A stretch of 19,565 nt of DNA from positions 1 to 19,565 of the forward strand of contig DASVBK010000272.1 of the NCBI GenBank assembly GCA_036375875.1, read 5' to 3'. The notes under the pieces were generated by a model that did no database searches, had not been told where the DNA came from, and worked only from the letters and a program-made list of their open reading frames with translations. The stretch comes from Prado023 sp036375875. GTDB taxonomy: Bacteria > Actinomycetota > Actinomycetes > S36-B12 > CAIYMF01. The translations under genes were made by a program, and so were the position numbers. Shown piece by piece: positions 12,839 to 19,565 of this stretch (its first letter is position 1; each line of letters begins with the position of its first letter).

Positions 12839-15724
12839 ATGGCAACGAAGTCACCCGCGCGCGCCCGGAACCGGTCGACCAGCGCCCCGGGTGGCAGGTC
12901 CTCCGGTGGTCGCTCCACCGCGTCGCGTTCGGGCAGCACCCGAGGGCGCAACGCTGGCAGCCCGGCTCGCTCGGTGCCCCGCACCGCGCCCAAGCCCGTC
13001 AAGCGTCACCGTCCCGGCCCCCTGGCCCGCGGCGCCCGTGCCCTCGGTCGGGTGCTCACCCGGATCTGGCTGCTGCTGGCGGCCCTGCTCGGGGGCGCCG
13101 CACGGGCCGTCGGGCGCAGTGCCCGGGACCTGGACGCCACCCATCGCCGGGACGGCATCGGCCTGGCCCTGTTCACCGCGACCATCGTGGTGGCAGCCGT
13201 CACCTGGTTCTCCGTGGACGGATGGCTGACCGGCGCGGTCACCGCGGTCGTGAGTGGCGCCGTCGGCGCGGTGGACATCGTCGTGCCGGTGTTCCTGCTC
13301 TGGGCGACCCTGCGCGTGCTGCGCCACCCCGACCAGGGGGCTGCCACCGGCCGGCTGGCGATCGGGTGGGGGATCGTGCTCGCCGCGGTCTGCGGCATCT
13401 GGGCCCTGCTGCAGGGGGCCCCCAACCCCAGCGACGGCGCCGACGCGATGCGCGAGGCCGGGGGCTGGCTGGGGTGGCTCGTAACTGCGCCGGTGGTGTC
13501 CGCGGTGGGCACCTGGCTGGCGTACCTGTGGCTGGTGGCCCTGCTCGGGTTCGGCACGCTCATCATCACCGCTACCCCGATCGCCGCCGTCCCAGCGCGG
13601 CTGGCGGCCCTGCGTGACCTCGTGCTGCTGCGGCGGACCGCGTCGGACCCGGTCGAGGCCACGGTCGAGCCCCCCGCTGGCGACATGGCGATCGACGGCC
13701 ATGCCAAGCATGCGTCCCTGGCCGAGATCGACCTGCGCGAGGCCGCGGCAGCGCAGGCGGCTGCCGAGGAGGCCGGGCAGGCCAGCGACCCTGCTGCCGG
13801 GACCGCCGAGGCGTCCTCGGACACGGCACAGTCCGGTGGTGCCCGGCCCAGCCGGACGCGGCGGCTCCGGGAGCGGGCCAACCGGTTCGTGCAGGGCCTG
13901 CGCCACGCCCCCGGACCGGAGCCGGCTCCCTTCGACGGGCCGCTGGCCGGCGACGAGGCGTTCGTGTCGGCGGTGGCCGCGGCACCGGTGGCTCCCCCTG
14001 CTGACGAGGGCCCTGTGTCCCCGGGCGAGGACACGACCCTGCTCGACGCGCTCGCGGGGTTGCACGAGGCGGCCACCCACGACCCCGATGCGACGGTCGT
14101 CTCGGCACCGCTCGGAGCGCCGGCGGCCGACGGGGCGCCCGGTGATCCGGCGCTCGCGTCGCTGGTGGCCGCGGTGCCTGCCACGCCTGCCGCGGGCAAG
14201 CCGGTCCACAACACGGTGGCGATCAAGAAGGCTGAGCAGCTCCGGCTGCCCGGCGCCCCCGACTACCGGTTGCCGGCCCCCACGCTGCTCAAGGCCGGAT
14301 CGGCCCCGAAGGCGCGCAGCGTGGCCAGCGATCGCGTCGTGGCAGCGCTCACCGACGTGCTGACGCAGTTCGAGATCGACGCGCGGGTCACCGGGTACAC
14401 CCGCGGGCCCACGGTCACCCGCTACGAGGTCGAGCTCGGCCAGAGCGTCAAGGTCGAGCGGGTCACCGCCCTGGCCAGGAACATCGCCTACGCGGTGGCC
14501 ACCTCGGACGTGCGGATCCTGTCGCCGATCCCGGGCAAGAGCGCGATCGGCATCGAGATCCCGAACACCGACCGCGAGATGGTCTCCCTCGGCGACACCC
14601 TGCGGGCACCCAGCGCCCAAGCCGACCACCACCCGCTGATCGTCGGGCTGGGCAAGGACGTCGAGGGCACCTACGTGTGCGCCAACCTGGCCAAGATGCC
14701 CCACCTGCTGGTGGCCGGTGCCACCGGCGCGGGCAAGTCCAGCTGCATCAACTCGCTGGTCACCAGCATCATGATGCGCGCCACGCCGGCCGAGGTGCGG
14801 ATGGTGCTCGTCGACCCCAAGCGCGTCGAGCTGACCGCCTACGAGGGCATCCCGCACCTCATCACGCCGATCATCACCAACCCGAAGAAGGCGGCCGAGG
14901 CGCTGCAATGGGTGGTGCGCGAGATGGACGCCCGCTACGACGACCTCGCGCACTTCGGGTTCCGGCACATCGACGACTTCAACCGTGCCGTGCGCTCGGG
15001 AGCGCTCACCGTGCCGGCCGAGTCGGAGCGCGTGCTGGCCCCGTACCCCTACCTGCTCGTGATCGTCGACGAGCTCGCCGACCTCATGATGGTGGCCCCG
15101 CGCGACGTGGAGGAGGCGATCGTGCGGATCACGCAGCTGGCCCGCGCAGCCGGCATCCACCTGGTGCTCGCCACGCAGCGACCCAGCGTCGACGTGGTGA
15201 CCGGCCTGATCAAGGCCAACGTGCCCTCGCGCCTCGCGTTCGCCACCTCGAGCCAGACCGACAGCCGCGTCATCCTCGACCAGACGGGCGCGGAGTCGCT
15301 GGTCGGGCAGGGGGACGGGCTGTTCCTGCCGATGGGTGCCTCGAAGCCGATGCGCATCCAGGGCGCGTTCGTGCCCGAGTCGGAGATCCGCGCGATCGTC
15401 GGCCACGTCAAGAAGCAGATGGCAGCGCAGTACCGCGATGACGTGCTGGTCGAGGGCCCGGCAAGGCGCGAGGTGGACGAGGAGGTGGGCGACGACCTCG
15501 ACCTGCTCGTGGCGGCCATCGAGCTCGTGGTCACCACCCAGTTCGGCTCGACGTCCATGCTGCAGCGCAAGCTGCGCGTCGGCTTCGCCAAGGCTGGCCG
15601 GCTCATGGACCTCATGGAGAGCCGCGGCGTCGTGGGCCCGTCCGAGGGCTCCAAGGCCCGCGACGTGCTGGTGAAGCCAGACGACCTGGACGCCGTGCTG
15701 GCTGACCTGCGGCCCGGCGGCTGA
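12839..15724 (+). CDS. ftsK: DNA translocase FtsK/SpoIIIE
   Basis: Septum-anchored ATP-driven DNA pump that clears chromosome ends from the division site. 961 residues. The N-terminus (1–60) is basic and Ser/Arg-rich. About four to five membrane segments follow (roughly 66–260). Next is an Ala/Pro/Asp-rich linker to about residue 455, then the alpha/beta motor. Walker A is GATGAGKSS at 627–635 and Walker B is LLVIVDELAD with D744. LATQRPSVDVVTGLIKANVPS and SRVILDQTGAESLVGQGDGL are typical motor motifs. The C-terminal gamma winged helix (about 885–955; TTQFGSTSMLQRKLRVGFAKAGRLMD…GVVGP) recognises polar chromosomal guide sequences in other species. The start is set by a -10 box 7 bases upstream. 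In its conserved place between RNase J and rimO. Confidence 0.97.
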   Translation: MATKSPARARNRSTSAPGGRSSGGRSTASRSGSTRGRNAGSPARSVPRTAPKPVKRHRPGPLARGARALGRVLTRIWLLLAALLGGAARAVGRSARDLDATHRRDGIGLALFTATIVVAAVTWFSVDGWLTGAVTAVVSGAVGAVDIVVPVFLLWATLRVLRHPDQGAATGRLAIGWGIVLAAVCGIWALLQGAPNPSDGADAMREAGGWLGWLVTAPVVSAVGTWLAYLWLVALLGFGTLIITATPIAAVPARLAALRDLVLLRRTASDPVEATVEPPAGDMAIDGHAKHASLAEIDLREAAAAQAAAEEAGQASDPAAGTAEASSDTAQSGGARPSRTRRLRERANRFVQGLRHAPGPEPAPFDGPLAGDEAFVSAVAAAPVAPPADEGPVSPGEDTTLLDALAGLHEAATHDPDATVVSAPLGAPAADGAPGDPALASLVAAVPATPAAGKPVHNTVAIKKAEQLRLPGAPDYRLPAPTLLKAGSAPKARSVASDRVVAALTDVLTQFEIDARVTGYTRGPTVTRYEVELGQSVKVERVTALARNIAYAVATSDVRILSPIPGKSAIGIEIPNTDREMVSLGDTLRAPSAQADHHPLIVGLGKDVEGTYVCANLAKMPHLLVAGATGAGKSSCINSLVTSIMMRATPAEVRMVLVDPKRVELTAYEGIPHLITPIITNPKKAAEALQWVVREMDARYDDLAHFGFRHIDDFNRAVRSGALTVPAESERVLAPYPYLLVIVDELADLMMVAPRDVEEAIVRITQLARAAGIHLVLATQRPSVDVVTGLIKANVPSRLAFATSSQTDSRVILDQTGAESLVGQGDGLFLPMGASKPMRIQGAFVPESEIRAIVGHVKKQMAAQYRDDVLVEGPARREVDEEVGDDLDLLVAAIELVVTTQFGSTSMLQRKLRVGFAKAGRLMDLMESRGVVGPSEGSKARDVLVKPDDLDAVLADLRPGG

Positions 15725-15738
15725 GTCCGGCCGTGGCC

Positions 15739-15744
15739 TACGCT
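15739..15744 (+). promoter_or_regulatory. -10 box of rimO (probably leaderless)
   Basis: TACGCT, then 6 bases, then GTG at 15751. It lies inside the six-codon extension that the alternative GTG at 15733 would give, which argues against that start. Confidence 0.5.
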
Positions 15745-15750
15745 GCGACC

Positions 15751-17256
15751 GTGGGCACGGCTCGGGTGGCGCTGGTCACGCTCGGCTGCGCCCGCAACGA
15801 GGTCGACTCCGAGGAGCTCGCCGGCCGGCTGGCCGCCGGCGGGTTCCAGCTGGTGGACGACGCGCAGGTCGCCGACGCCGTCGTCGTGAACACCTGTGGC
15901 TTCATCGACGCCGCCAAGCGCGAGTCGATCGACGTGCTCATGGACGCCGGCGGCCGGACGCCCTCCGGCGCTCACCGTGCGGTCGTGGCCGTGGGGTGCA
16001 TGGCCGAGCGCTACGGCGAGCAGCTGGCCGCCGAGCTGCCCGAGGCCGACGCGGTGCTCGGGTTCGACGCGTACCCCGACATCGCCGCGCGGCTGGCCGC
16101 CATCGTCGCCGGCGAGCGCCCGGCCAGCCACGCGCCCCGGGACCGGCGCTCGCTGCTGCCGCTGACGCCGGTGGCGCGGCAGGGGGCCGCAGGCGGGCAC
16201 GTGCCCGGCCACGGGCCGGCCGGGTCCCACCCGCTGGCTCTCGGTGAGGCCACTGAGGTGGGGGTCGCCACGCTGCCGCGGCCCGGCGCCGCCGCGCTGC
16301 ACGTCGAGGGACATCCGTGGATCCGCCGACGGATCTCCAGCGGCCCGGTCGCCTCACTGAAGATCGCCAGCGGGTGCGATCGCCGCTGCGCGTTCTGCGC
16401 GATCCCGTCGTTCCGGGGCGCGTTCGTCTCGCGGCCGGCAGCTGACGTCGTGGCGGAGGCCGCTTGGCTGGCCGACCAGGGCGTTCGGGAGCTCGTGCTG
16501 GTCAGCGAGAACTCCACCTCCTACGGCAAGGACCTCGCCGACCCCCGCGCGCTCGAGCGCCTGCTGGAGTCCCTGGCGGTGGTCGACAGCATCGATCGCA
16601 TCAGGGTCTCGTACCTGCAGCCGGCGGAGCTGCGCCCGGACCTGGTCGCGACGATGCTGGACCTGCCGGTGGTGGCCGACCACTTCGACCTGAGCTTCCA
16701 GCACGCGAGCCCCACGCTGCTGCGCCGGATGCGCCGATTCGGCGGCAGTGACGCCTTCCTGGAGCTCATCGGGCGCATCCGCGCGCGCTCGCCGCGGGCC
16801 GGGATCCGCAGCAACGTGATCGTGGGCTTCCCGGGTGAGCAGCCCTCCGATCTCGAGGAGCTGCGGGCGTTCCTCGCTGCCGCCGAGCTGGATGCGGTCG
16901 GGGTCTTCGGCTACTCCGACGAGGAGGGCACCGAGGCGGCCGGCCTCGACGGGCACCTCGACGAGGCCGAGATCCGGGCGCGGGTCGACGACGTGGCGGC
17001 GCTGGTCGACGAGGTCATGGCGCAGCGCGCCGAGCGACGGGTCGGGCAGGCCGTGGAGGTCCTGGTGGAGGCGGTCGACGGGTTGGTGGCCGAGGGCCGG
17101 GCCGAGCACCAGGGCCCGGAGGACGGCTCGACGAGCGTGCGGCTGCCCCCGGAGCTGCGCGGGGGCGTGGTGCCAGGGGCGATGCTCCGGGCGCGGGTGG
17201 TCTCCAGTGAGGGCGTGGACCTGCATGCGGTGGAGGTCAGCGTTGTCCGCCGCTGA
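15751..17256 (+). CDS. rimO: Ribosomal protein uS12 methylthiotransferase RimO
   Basis: Radical-SAM enzyme that adds a methylthio group to the conserved aspartate of ribosomal protein S12. 501 residues. The N-terminal MTTase domain carries cluster cysteines C13 (TLGCARNEVDSEE), C49 (VNTCGF) and C83 (AVGCMAE). The radical-SAM CxxxCxxC is C209, C213 and C216 in SGCDRRCAFCAIPSFRG. VSYLQPAELRP, FDLSFQHASP and NVIVGFPGE follow, then a TRAM domain at the C-terminus (about 430–500). The segment of some 55 residues before the SAM domain, rich in Gly, Ala, Pro and His, is longer than in E. coli RimO but usual in actinobacterial versions as I recall them. The start at 15751 (MGTARVALVTLGCARNE) is preferred over GTG 15733 because of the -10 box and the family N-terminus. 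The 3' end overlaps pgsA. Confidence 0.95.
   Translation: MGTARVALVTLGCARNEVDSEELAGRLAAGGFQLVDDAQVADAVVVNTCGFIDAAKRESIDVLMDAGGRTPSGAHRAVVAVGCMAERYGEQLAAELPEADAVLGFDAYPDIAARLAAIVAGERPASHAPRDRRSLLPLTPVARQGAAGGHVPGHGPAGSHPLALGEATEVGVATLPRPGAAALHVEGHPWIRRRISSGPVASLKIASGCDRRCAFCAIPSFRGAFVSRPAADVVAEAAWLADQGVRELVLVSENSTSYGKDLADPRALERLLESLAVVDSIDRIRVSYLQPAELRPDLVATMLDLPVVADHFDLSFQHASPTLLRRMRRFGGSDAFLELIGRIRARSPRAGIRSNVIVGFPGEQPSDLEELRAFLAAAELDAVGVFGYSDEEGTEAAGLDGHLDEAEIRARVDDVAALVDEVMAQRAERRVGQAVEVLVEAVDGLVAEGRAEHQGPEDGSTSVRLPPELRGGVVPGAMLRARVVSSEGVDLHAVEVSVVRR
17232..17245 (+). promoter_or_regulatory. Ribosome binding site and TTG start of pgsA
   Basis: GGAGGT at 17232–17237, then 5 bases, then TTG at 17243. 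The in-frame ATG at 17306 has GGAG directly against it, too close for good use, so the TTG is favoured. Confidence 0.55.
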
Positions 17257-18037
17257 GCCAGGGCGCGACTCGGCAGGCGGCGGGCTGCCCGCTGAGCAGC
17301 CGGAGATGTGGAGCCGTGAGCGGGTGGTCACCGGCTGGGCCCAGCTGTGGAACGTCCCCAACATGCTCACCGTGCTGCGGATCCTGCTGATCCCGGTCTT
17401 CTGGGTGCTGCTCATGTTCGACGACGGGCAGAACGCGGGCACCCGACTGGCGGCTACTGCGTTGTTCATGGTCGCGTCGTACACGGACTGGCTCGACGGG
17501 CACCTCGCACGCAAGCAGGGACTGGTCACGACCTTCGGCAAGATCGCCGACCCGATGGCCGACAAGGCCCTCACGGGGGTGGCGCTGATCGGCCTGTCGG
17601 TGCTGGACGAGCTGCCCTGGTGGGTCACCCTGCTGATCATCCTGCGCGAGGTCGGGGTCACCCTGGTGCGCTTCGTGGTGCTCAAGCACGGGGTGATCCC
17701 GGCCAGTCGAGGGGGCAAGGCCAAGACCGTCCTCCAGATGCTCGCGATCGTGCTGTACCTGCTGCCGCTGGACTCCGACAACCCTGTGGTCTGGTGGACG
17801 CGGGCTGTCGTCATGGCCCTCGCCCTGGCCCTCACCCTGGTCACCGGGCTCGACTACATGGGCCGCGCCTACCGCACCCGGCGCGACTCGAAGGCCGCCC
17901 GGCGGGCTCGCGCCACCGCTGCCGTGGCCGATCGGCGGCCTGCCGCAACAGGTCCCGCCGGGTCCGCCCCGGGATCGACGGGAGCCCCGCGCGGTGCCGC
18001 TGATCACTCACGGGAGGTGCCGGAGGGGCCACCATGA
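17243..18037 (+). CDS. pgsA: CDP-alcohol phosphatidyltransferase, likely phosphatidylglycerophosphate synthase
   Basis: Membrane enzyme transferring a phosphatidyl group from CDP-diacylglycerol, most likely to glycerol-3-phosphate, the first step towards phosphatidylglycerol and cardiolipin. 264 residues from the TTG start. The full CDP-alcohol motif DGxxAR-x8-G-x3-D-x3-D is present: D82 and D85–G86 (TDWLDGHLAR), G99, D103 and D107 (GKIADPMADK). Several membrane segments occur, at about 42–58, 66–80, 110–125, 128–145, 165–180 and 190–210. The C-terminal ~50 residues are Ala/Arg/Pro-rich and probably cytoplasmic. The first ~35 residues are polar and would be lost with the ATG at 17306. It overlaps rimO by 14 bases and cinA by 4. 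Specificity is inferred from the actinobacterial gene order; a phosphatidylinositol-phosphate synthase is less likely. Confidence 0.88.
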   Translation: MSAAEPGRDSAGGGLPAEQPEMWSRERVVTGWAQLWNVPNMLTVLRILLIPVFWVLLMFDDGQNAGTRLAATALFMVASYTDWLDGHLARKQGLVTTFGKIADPMADKALTGVALIGLSVLDELPWWVTLLIILREVGVTLVRFVVLKHGVIPASRGGKAKTVLQMLAIVLYLLPLDSDNPVVWWTRAVVMALALALTLVTGLDYMGRAYRTRRDSKAARRARATAAVADRRPAATGPAGSAPGSTGAPRGAADHSREVPEGPP

Positions 18038-18519
18038 CCGGCCCGGACGCGGAGGCTGTGGCAGGCGACGTCATGCGGCGGCTGACGATGGCTCGCGAGA
18101 GCCTTGCTGTGGCCGAATCGCTCACAGGGGGCTTGGTCATGGCGGCGCTCACTGCGGTGCGCGGGGCCTCCGAGGTGCTGCGAGGCGGCGTGGTCGCCTA
18201 CGCCCTCGACGTGAAGCACACGATGCTCGGCGTGGACGAGCAACTGCTCGAGGAGACGGCCGCGGTCGACGCCCGCGTGGCCCTGGCCATGGCCGAGGGC
18301 GTGCGTCGCTCGCTGGGCGCGACCTACGCGGTGGCAACCACAGGGGAGGCCGGACCTGACTCGGCCAGCGGCCAACCGGTCGGGTCGGTGTACGTGGCGG
18401 CCGTCGGTCCCGGTGGGGTCGATGAGCGGTACCTGCTGCTGCCCGGTGACCGCTGGGAGATCCGGGCTGCGACGGTGGTGGCGGCGCTCGAGGCGTTGGC
18501 CGCGGTGGTCCCGGACTGA
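18034..18519 (+). CDS. cinA: CinA C-terminal domain protein (nicotinamide-nucleotide amidase family)
   Basis: 161 residues, which is just the CinA-C domain (PF02464) without the N-terminal MoeA-like domain of full CinA. Family members hydrolyse nicotinamide mononucleotide to NaMN and ammonia (PncC) in NAD recycling. Seen: LAVAESLTGGLVMAALTAVRG (24–44; the ESxTGG motif has Leu where Cys is common), LRGGVVAYALDVKHTMLGV (49–67) and TTGEAGPDSASGQPVGSVYVA (102–122). The ATG overlaps the pgsA TGA (ATGA), and GGAGGGG lies upstream, so it is coupled to pgsA. Alone it lacks the COG1058 half. The link to DNA uptake implied by the gene name does not apply by default. Confidence 0.92.
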   Translation: MTGPDAEAVAGDVMRRLTMARESLAVAESLTGGLVMAALTAVRGASEVLRGGVVAYALDVKHTMLGVDEQLLEETAAVDARVALAMAEGVRRSLGATYAVATTGEAGPDSASGQPVGSVYVAAVGPGGVDERYLLLPGDRWEIRAATVVAALEALAAVVPD

Positions 18520-18520
18520 G

Positions 18521-18537
18521 GTTCGCGCCGCGGGAAC
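18521..18537 (+). promoter_or_regulatory. Probable ClgR-type operator
   Basis: GTTCGCGCCGCGGGAAC is a 17-bp dyad (GTTC…GAAC). It differs by one base from the pattern CGC-N5-GCG with flanking GTT/AAC described for ClgR sites. It begins two bases after the cinA stop, upstream of the clgR-like gene, suggesting autoregulation. Confidence 0.5.
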
Positions 18538-18592
18538 ACGCGCGGGGCGCGGGCAGTTGCGACGAGCACGGGCGGTGCGCAGGTGTGCCCTG

Positions 18593-18598
18593 TACGCT
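18593..18598 (+). promoter_or_regulatory. -10 box of the clgR-like gene
   Basis: TACGCT 26 bases before the ATG at 18625. No TTGAC-like -35 box lies 16–18 bases upstream, which fits an activator-dependent promoter. Confidence 0.45.
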
Positions 18599-18624
18599 GA
18601 TGCCATCACGGGAAGGGGACGGCC

Positions 18625-18897
18625 ATGGTGATCCTGCGTCGGGTCATCGGCGAGGAGCTGCGGCGACGCCGCCAGCACCAGGGCCGCACGCTGCGCGATG
18701 TCAGCGCGGCAGCACGGGTCTCCCTCGGCTACCTCTCAGAGATCGAGCGCGGCCAGAAGGAGGCGTCCAGCGAGCTGCTGGCCGCCATCTGCGTCGCCCT
18801 GGACGTGCCCCTGTCGAGCCTGCTGCGCGCCGTGAGCGATGAGGTGGGCGCCCAGGAGCTGGCAGCTGAGCGCGCCGCATCCGCCCGCGCCGCCTGA
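18625..18897 (+). CDS. clgR: XRE-family regulator, ClgR/PopR-like
   Basis: 90-residue DNA-binding protein with one Cro/C1-type helix-turn-helix at about residues 9–66: IGEELRRRRQHQGRTLRDVSAAARVSLGYLSEIERGQKEASSELLAAICVALDVPLSSLL. The segment SLGYLSEIERGQKEASSELL is typical of ClgR, the activator of clp protease and lon genes in actinobacteria. The position after pgsA–cinA is also the usual place of clgR. The C-terminal ~20 residues are Ala-rich and end ARAA; in Streptomyces a C-terminal Ala-Ala makes ClgR a substrate of ClpP, and the same could hold here. GAAGGGGA serves as ribosome site 7–8 bases before the ATG. A ClgR-like box lies upstream. Confidence 0.88.
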   Translation: MVILRRVIGEELRRRRQHQGRTLRDVSAAARVSLGYLSEIERGQKEASSELLAAICVALDVPLSSLLRAVSDEVGAQELAAERAASARAA

Positions 18898-18980
18898 TCG
18901 GGACCGGTTGCTGCTGAGACGCCGGTGCCCTGCCTCCGTTGGCCCGGGGGGCGCCGCGACGGGCGTGCCCGGGGCTCCGC

Positions 18981-19565
18981 TCACGGCCGCGCTCGGTAGC
19001 CCCGTGGGGTCTGGCTGAACCCCGCCGAGACGAGCGCGTCGCGCACCGGCTCGTGCTGGCCCTGCGGCTCGAGCGCCGGGACGCCGTTGATCCGGGTGAC
19101 GACGAGCTGCCCGACGACACCCGCGCGGACCGCGGCGTGCAACGCGCTCGCGGCGGTGGTGAGCACCTCGTCGGAGGTCGCGTCACGGCCCGCCTCGGCC
19201 ACGGGGAAGGTGAGCATGCTGCGGCCTCCGCGCTCGACGTAGAGCACGAGGCGCCCACCGTGGAGCACGACCGTGCTCCCCGCCGCCCGGCCTGGTCGGT
19301 GGGGGTTCTCCCCGCTGCCGGCCCAGTCGCTGGCGGGCCAGTCCAGGGCCGCGCCGTAGGCGTTCGCCGGGTCACAGGCCGCCAGCACCAGCGTCTCGGC
19401 ACGGCCCTCCGCCAGCTCCCGCTCGACCTCGCGCAGCTGGTCCACGACACCGGGCAGGGCGAACTGCGCCCCGCCGAGGCCGTCGACGGCATAGACGCGC
19501 TGGACCCGGCCGCGTTCCTCCATCGCACTGAGGATCCGGTAGGCCGCCGCGAACCCGCCGGGGTC
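18981..19565 (-). CDS. lhr: Lhr-family ATP-dependent helicase, C-terminal part only
   Basis: 194 residues are visible and the frame stays open through the right edge, starting DPGGFAAAYRILSAMEERGR. The remainder reads YAVDGLGGAQFALPGVVDQLRE, LVLAACDPANAYGAALDWP, HRPGRAAGSTVVLHGGRLVLYVERGG and a final HEPVRDALVSAGFSQTPRGYRARP. These are the recognisable end of bacterial Lhr (large helicase-related) proteins, superfamily 2 3'-to-5' DNA or DNA:RNA helicases of about 1500 residues. The motor and winged-helix domains lie outside the window. In actinobacteria lhr is commonly found between clgR and recA, matching its place here. The Met near 19523 is internal and not a start. Confidence 0.9.
   Translation of the reverse strand, partial: DPGGFAAAYRILSAMEERGRVQRVYAVDGLGGAQFALPGVVDQLREVERELAEGRAETLVLAACDPANAYGAALDWPASDWAGSGENPHRPGRAAGSTVVLHGGRLVLYVERGGRSMLTFPVAEAGRDATSDEVLTTAASALHAAVRAGVVGQLVVTRINGVPALEPQGQHEPVRDALVSAGFSQTPRGYRARP

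Noticed and set aside
12851..15406. Long minus-strand open frame opposite ftsK
   Set aside because: Composition is typical of a shadow frame (His, Arg, Gly, Val repeats) and the plus strand encodes a complete FtsK.
18898..18980. Hairpin between the converging clgR-like and lhr genes
   Set aside because: Only short CCCGGG self-complementary pieces could be paired; nothing as clear as the 6588–6613 hairpin.

Overview
The window is very GC-rich DNA. Its gene content and order point to an actinomycete (Actinomycetota). Evidence includes a flavin-dependent thymidylate synthase (ThyX), a dapA–RNase J pair directly before ftsK, and the series ftsK–rimO–pgsA–cinA–clgR-like regulator–Lhr helicase, a chromosomal order familiar from Streptomyces and relatives. 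Many genes also have a TANNNT-type -10 box only 6–8 bases before the start codon, the arrangement of leaderless actinobacterial transcripts. Class or genus cannot be fixed from the sequence. I see no insertion sequence, prophage, tRNA, rRNA or CRISPR array.

Region 1 (1–4121) is a small catabolic-looking locus. An FGGY sugar kinase (minus strand, cut by the left edge) diverges from a translationally coupled pair: a class III PLP aminotransferase and an L-fuculose-phosphate-aldolase-like class II aldolase. Transaminase, kinase and aldolase together suggest breakdown of an amino- or keto-sugar or polyol, but the substrate is not evident. This is the part of the window most likely to hold an uncharacterised pathway.

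Region 2 (4182–8074) holds separately transcribed genes: a membrane-anchored protein with a Gly/Asp-rich tail, a 12-TM MFS transporter, a 27-residue single-TM ORF, GAPDH, and a small membrane protein starting MCGC. A strong bidirectional terminator lies between the small ORF and GAPDH.

Region 3 (8203–18897) is a conserved housekeeping block, all on the plus strand: thyX, a CofE/F420-ligase-like gene, dapA–rnj (4-base overlap), ftsK, rimO, pgsA–cinA (overlapping), and a ClgR-like regulator with a probable ClgR-type operator upstream. Three intergenic gaps in this block (after thyX, after the CofE-like gene and after rnj) each hold a different short tandem repeat. Two of these repeats begin inside the 3' end of the upstream gene, and the thyX one folds into nested hairpins with the stop codon in the loop.

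Region 4 (18981–19565, minus) is the C-terminal end of an Lhr-family helicase that runs off the right edge.

No gap without a gene exceeds 300 bases. The longest is 9790–10073 (284 bases), largely filled by the 42-bp repeat.
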